DNA of 12,484 bases from positions 1 through 12,484 of the forward strand of contig JAUXEA010000010.1 in assembly GCA_030620695.1 (NCBI GenBank), given 5' to 3'. Below are positions 11,547 through 12,484 of the stretch, piece by piece. The translations under genes and the position numbers were made by a program. Positions within the stretch are counted from its first letter, which is position 1, and the number at the start of each line of letters is the position of its first letter. This DNA comes from Candidatus Aenigmatarchaeota archaeon. Lineage in GTDB: Archaea; Aenigmatarchaeota; Aenigmatarchaeia; QMZS01. The notes below the pieces were generated by a model that saw only the letters and a program-made list of their open reading frames with translations, was not told the DNA's origin and searched no databases.

Positions 11547-12484
11547 ATGGAAACATCCAAAATATTAGTAACAGGCGGAGCCGGGTTTATTGGCACTAAT
11601 TTGGTAAATGAGTTGAGGAAAAGAGGGCATACAGTTATTGCTTCGGATCTCTTTAACACAGCCAGGGAGAATTACATTAGAGGGGATGTTAGAAATTACA
11701 GACAATTAGAAAGAGTATTCACCCAGTTTGGGCCTTTTGATTTTGTTTATCATTTAGCCGCAGAGTATGGGCGGTGGAATGGTGAAGACTATTATGAAAA
11801 TCTTTGGCAGACAAATGTAGTTGGAACAAAACACTTAATTAGGCTGCAGGAGAAATCAAAATTTAAAATGATTTTTTTCTCCAGTGCAGAAGTTTATGGA
11901 GATTACAAGGGGAGAATGGTTGAGAGTGTGATGGTTAATAATCCTATTAAAGATACCTATCAGATGAATGATTACGCAATAACAAAGTGGGCCGGGGAAT
12001 TAATGTGTTTGAATTCTGCCAAGATGTTTGGAACAGAGACGGTTAGGGTGAGACCTGTAAATTGTTATGGTCCGCATGAACATTACACACCTTATAGAGG
12101 GTTTATTCCAAAGTTTATTTATCACGCTCTTTTTAACAAACCTTATGTTGTTTATAAAGGCCACAAGAGAATTATAGACTATGTTGAAGATTCCTGCAGA
12201 ACATGGGCAAATATTGTGGATAATTTTATTCCCGGGAAAGTTTATAATGTGGCCGGGAGACCTGAATGGGAAAAACCAATTGAAGAATATTCTGATATTA
12301 TCCTAAAAGCTGTTGGGAGAGATAATTCACTTATTACTTACAAAGAGGCAGAACCTTTTACCACAAAAATAAAAACAATTGATTGTTCAAAAGCAATAAA
12401 AGATTTAAAGCATGACCCAAAAATTCCCCCGGAAGAAGGAATTAAAAGAACGGTGGAATGGATGAAATGGTTTTATAGACTGAA
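11547..12484 (+). CDS. NAD-dependent sugar epimerase/dehydratase (SDR), 3' end beyond window
   Basis: The ATG opens a frame that runs to the window edge (312 codons). It is an extended SDR enzyme: Rossmann loop TGGAGFIG (~9-16), acidic cofactor residue in IASDLF (D34), catalytic Ser in FFSSAEVYG (~111-118), and YxxxK at Y143/K147 (DYAITKWAGE). RPVNCYGP and YVVYKGHKRIIDYVED are typical of UDP-glucose 4-epimerase/dTDP-glucose 4,6-dehydratase relatives; the exact sugar cannot be assigned. The final residues (EEGIKRTVEWMKWFYRL) resemble the usual family C-terminus, so only a few codons are probably missing. It lies 20 bp after wecB with no Shine-Dalgarno and probably acts in the same nucleotide-sugar pathway. 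Confidence 0.9.
   Translation, partial: METSKILVTGGAGFIGTNLVNELRKRGHTVIASDLFNTARENYIRGDVRNYRQLERVFTQFGPFDFVYHLAAEYGRWNGEDYYENLWQTNVVGTKHLIRLQEKSKFKMIFFSSAEVYGDYKGRMVESVMVNNPIKDTYQMNDYAITKWAGELMCLNSAKMFGTETVRVRPVNCYGPHEHYTPYRGFIPKFIYHALFNKPYVVYKGHKRIIDYVEDSCRTWANIVDNFIPGKVYNVAGRPEWEKPIEEYSDIILKAVGRDNSLITYKEAEPFTTKIKTIDCSKAIKDLKHDPKIPPEEGIKRTVEWMKWFYRL

Overview
The window looks like part of a DPANN-type archaeal genome (Woesearchaeota/Pacearchaeota-like; the exact lineage is my inference). The DNA is strongly AT-rich. Genes are tightly packed, with ATGA overlaps and few Shine-Dalgarno sites. The only RNA gene is a tRNA-Gly with no encoded CCA and two introns that fold as relaxed bulge-helix-bulge (BHB) sites. 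An archaeal-size RNA 3'-phosphate cyclase (RtcA) and a run of secreted, C-terminally anchored, sequon-rich proteins support the same reading.

Layout. Positions 1-150 hold the start of a leftward gene that leaves the window and a short hairpin. On the minus strand, rtcA (919-1974) is followed by a metallophosphoesterase gene (151-867). rtcA diverges from the tRNA-Gly(CCC) gene (2002-2267) across only 27 bp. To the right of the tRNA, three tightly spaced plus-strand genes (2295-6910) encode exported surface proteins. A convergent minus-strand Wzx/RfbX-type flippase follows (6945-8528). A 302-bp intergenic stretch precedes a plus-strand run: an AlbA_2/RecG-like putative regulator (8831-10375), a UDP-GlcNAc 2-epimerase (10372-11526) carrying a stray N-terminal piece of a Rossmann epimerase, and an NAD-dependent sugar epimerase/dehydratase cut by the window end (11547-12484). 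Flippase, WecB and the SDR enzyme together suggest synthesis and export of surface glycans, next to the glycosylatable surface proteins.

The most unusual signal is a family of small two-hairpin repeats that begin with ACACTCG, have a GTGCCCC/GGGCCCC-like middle box, and end in a second hairpin whose stem sequence differs between copies while pairing is kept. Four copies occur at three loci: in frame inside rtcA, twice in tandem in frame inside the AlbA_2 gene, and inside the anticodon intron of the tRNA. The coding copies all enter in the same frame ([N/D]-T-R). In the tRNA, the intron looks like a normal ~25-nt intron enlarged to 167 nt by an insert flanked by an exact 9-bp duplication (TGAACTTTT). 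This resembles a small mobile palindromic element that tolerates insertion into genes because it stays open in frame or is spliced out, comparable in principle to Rickettsia palindromic elements but in an archaeal setting. The tRNA also has a second, 26-nt intron in the T-loop.
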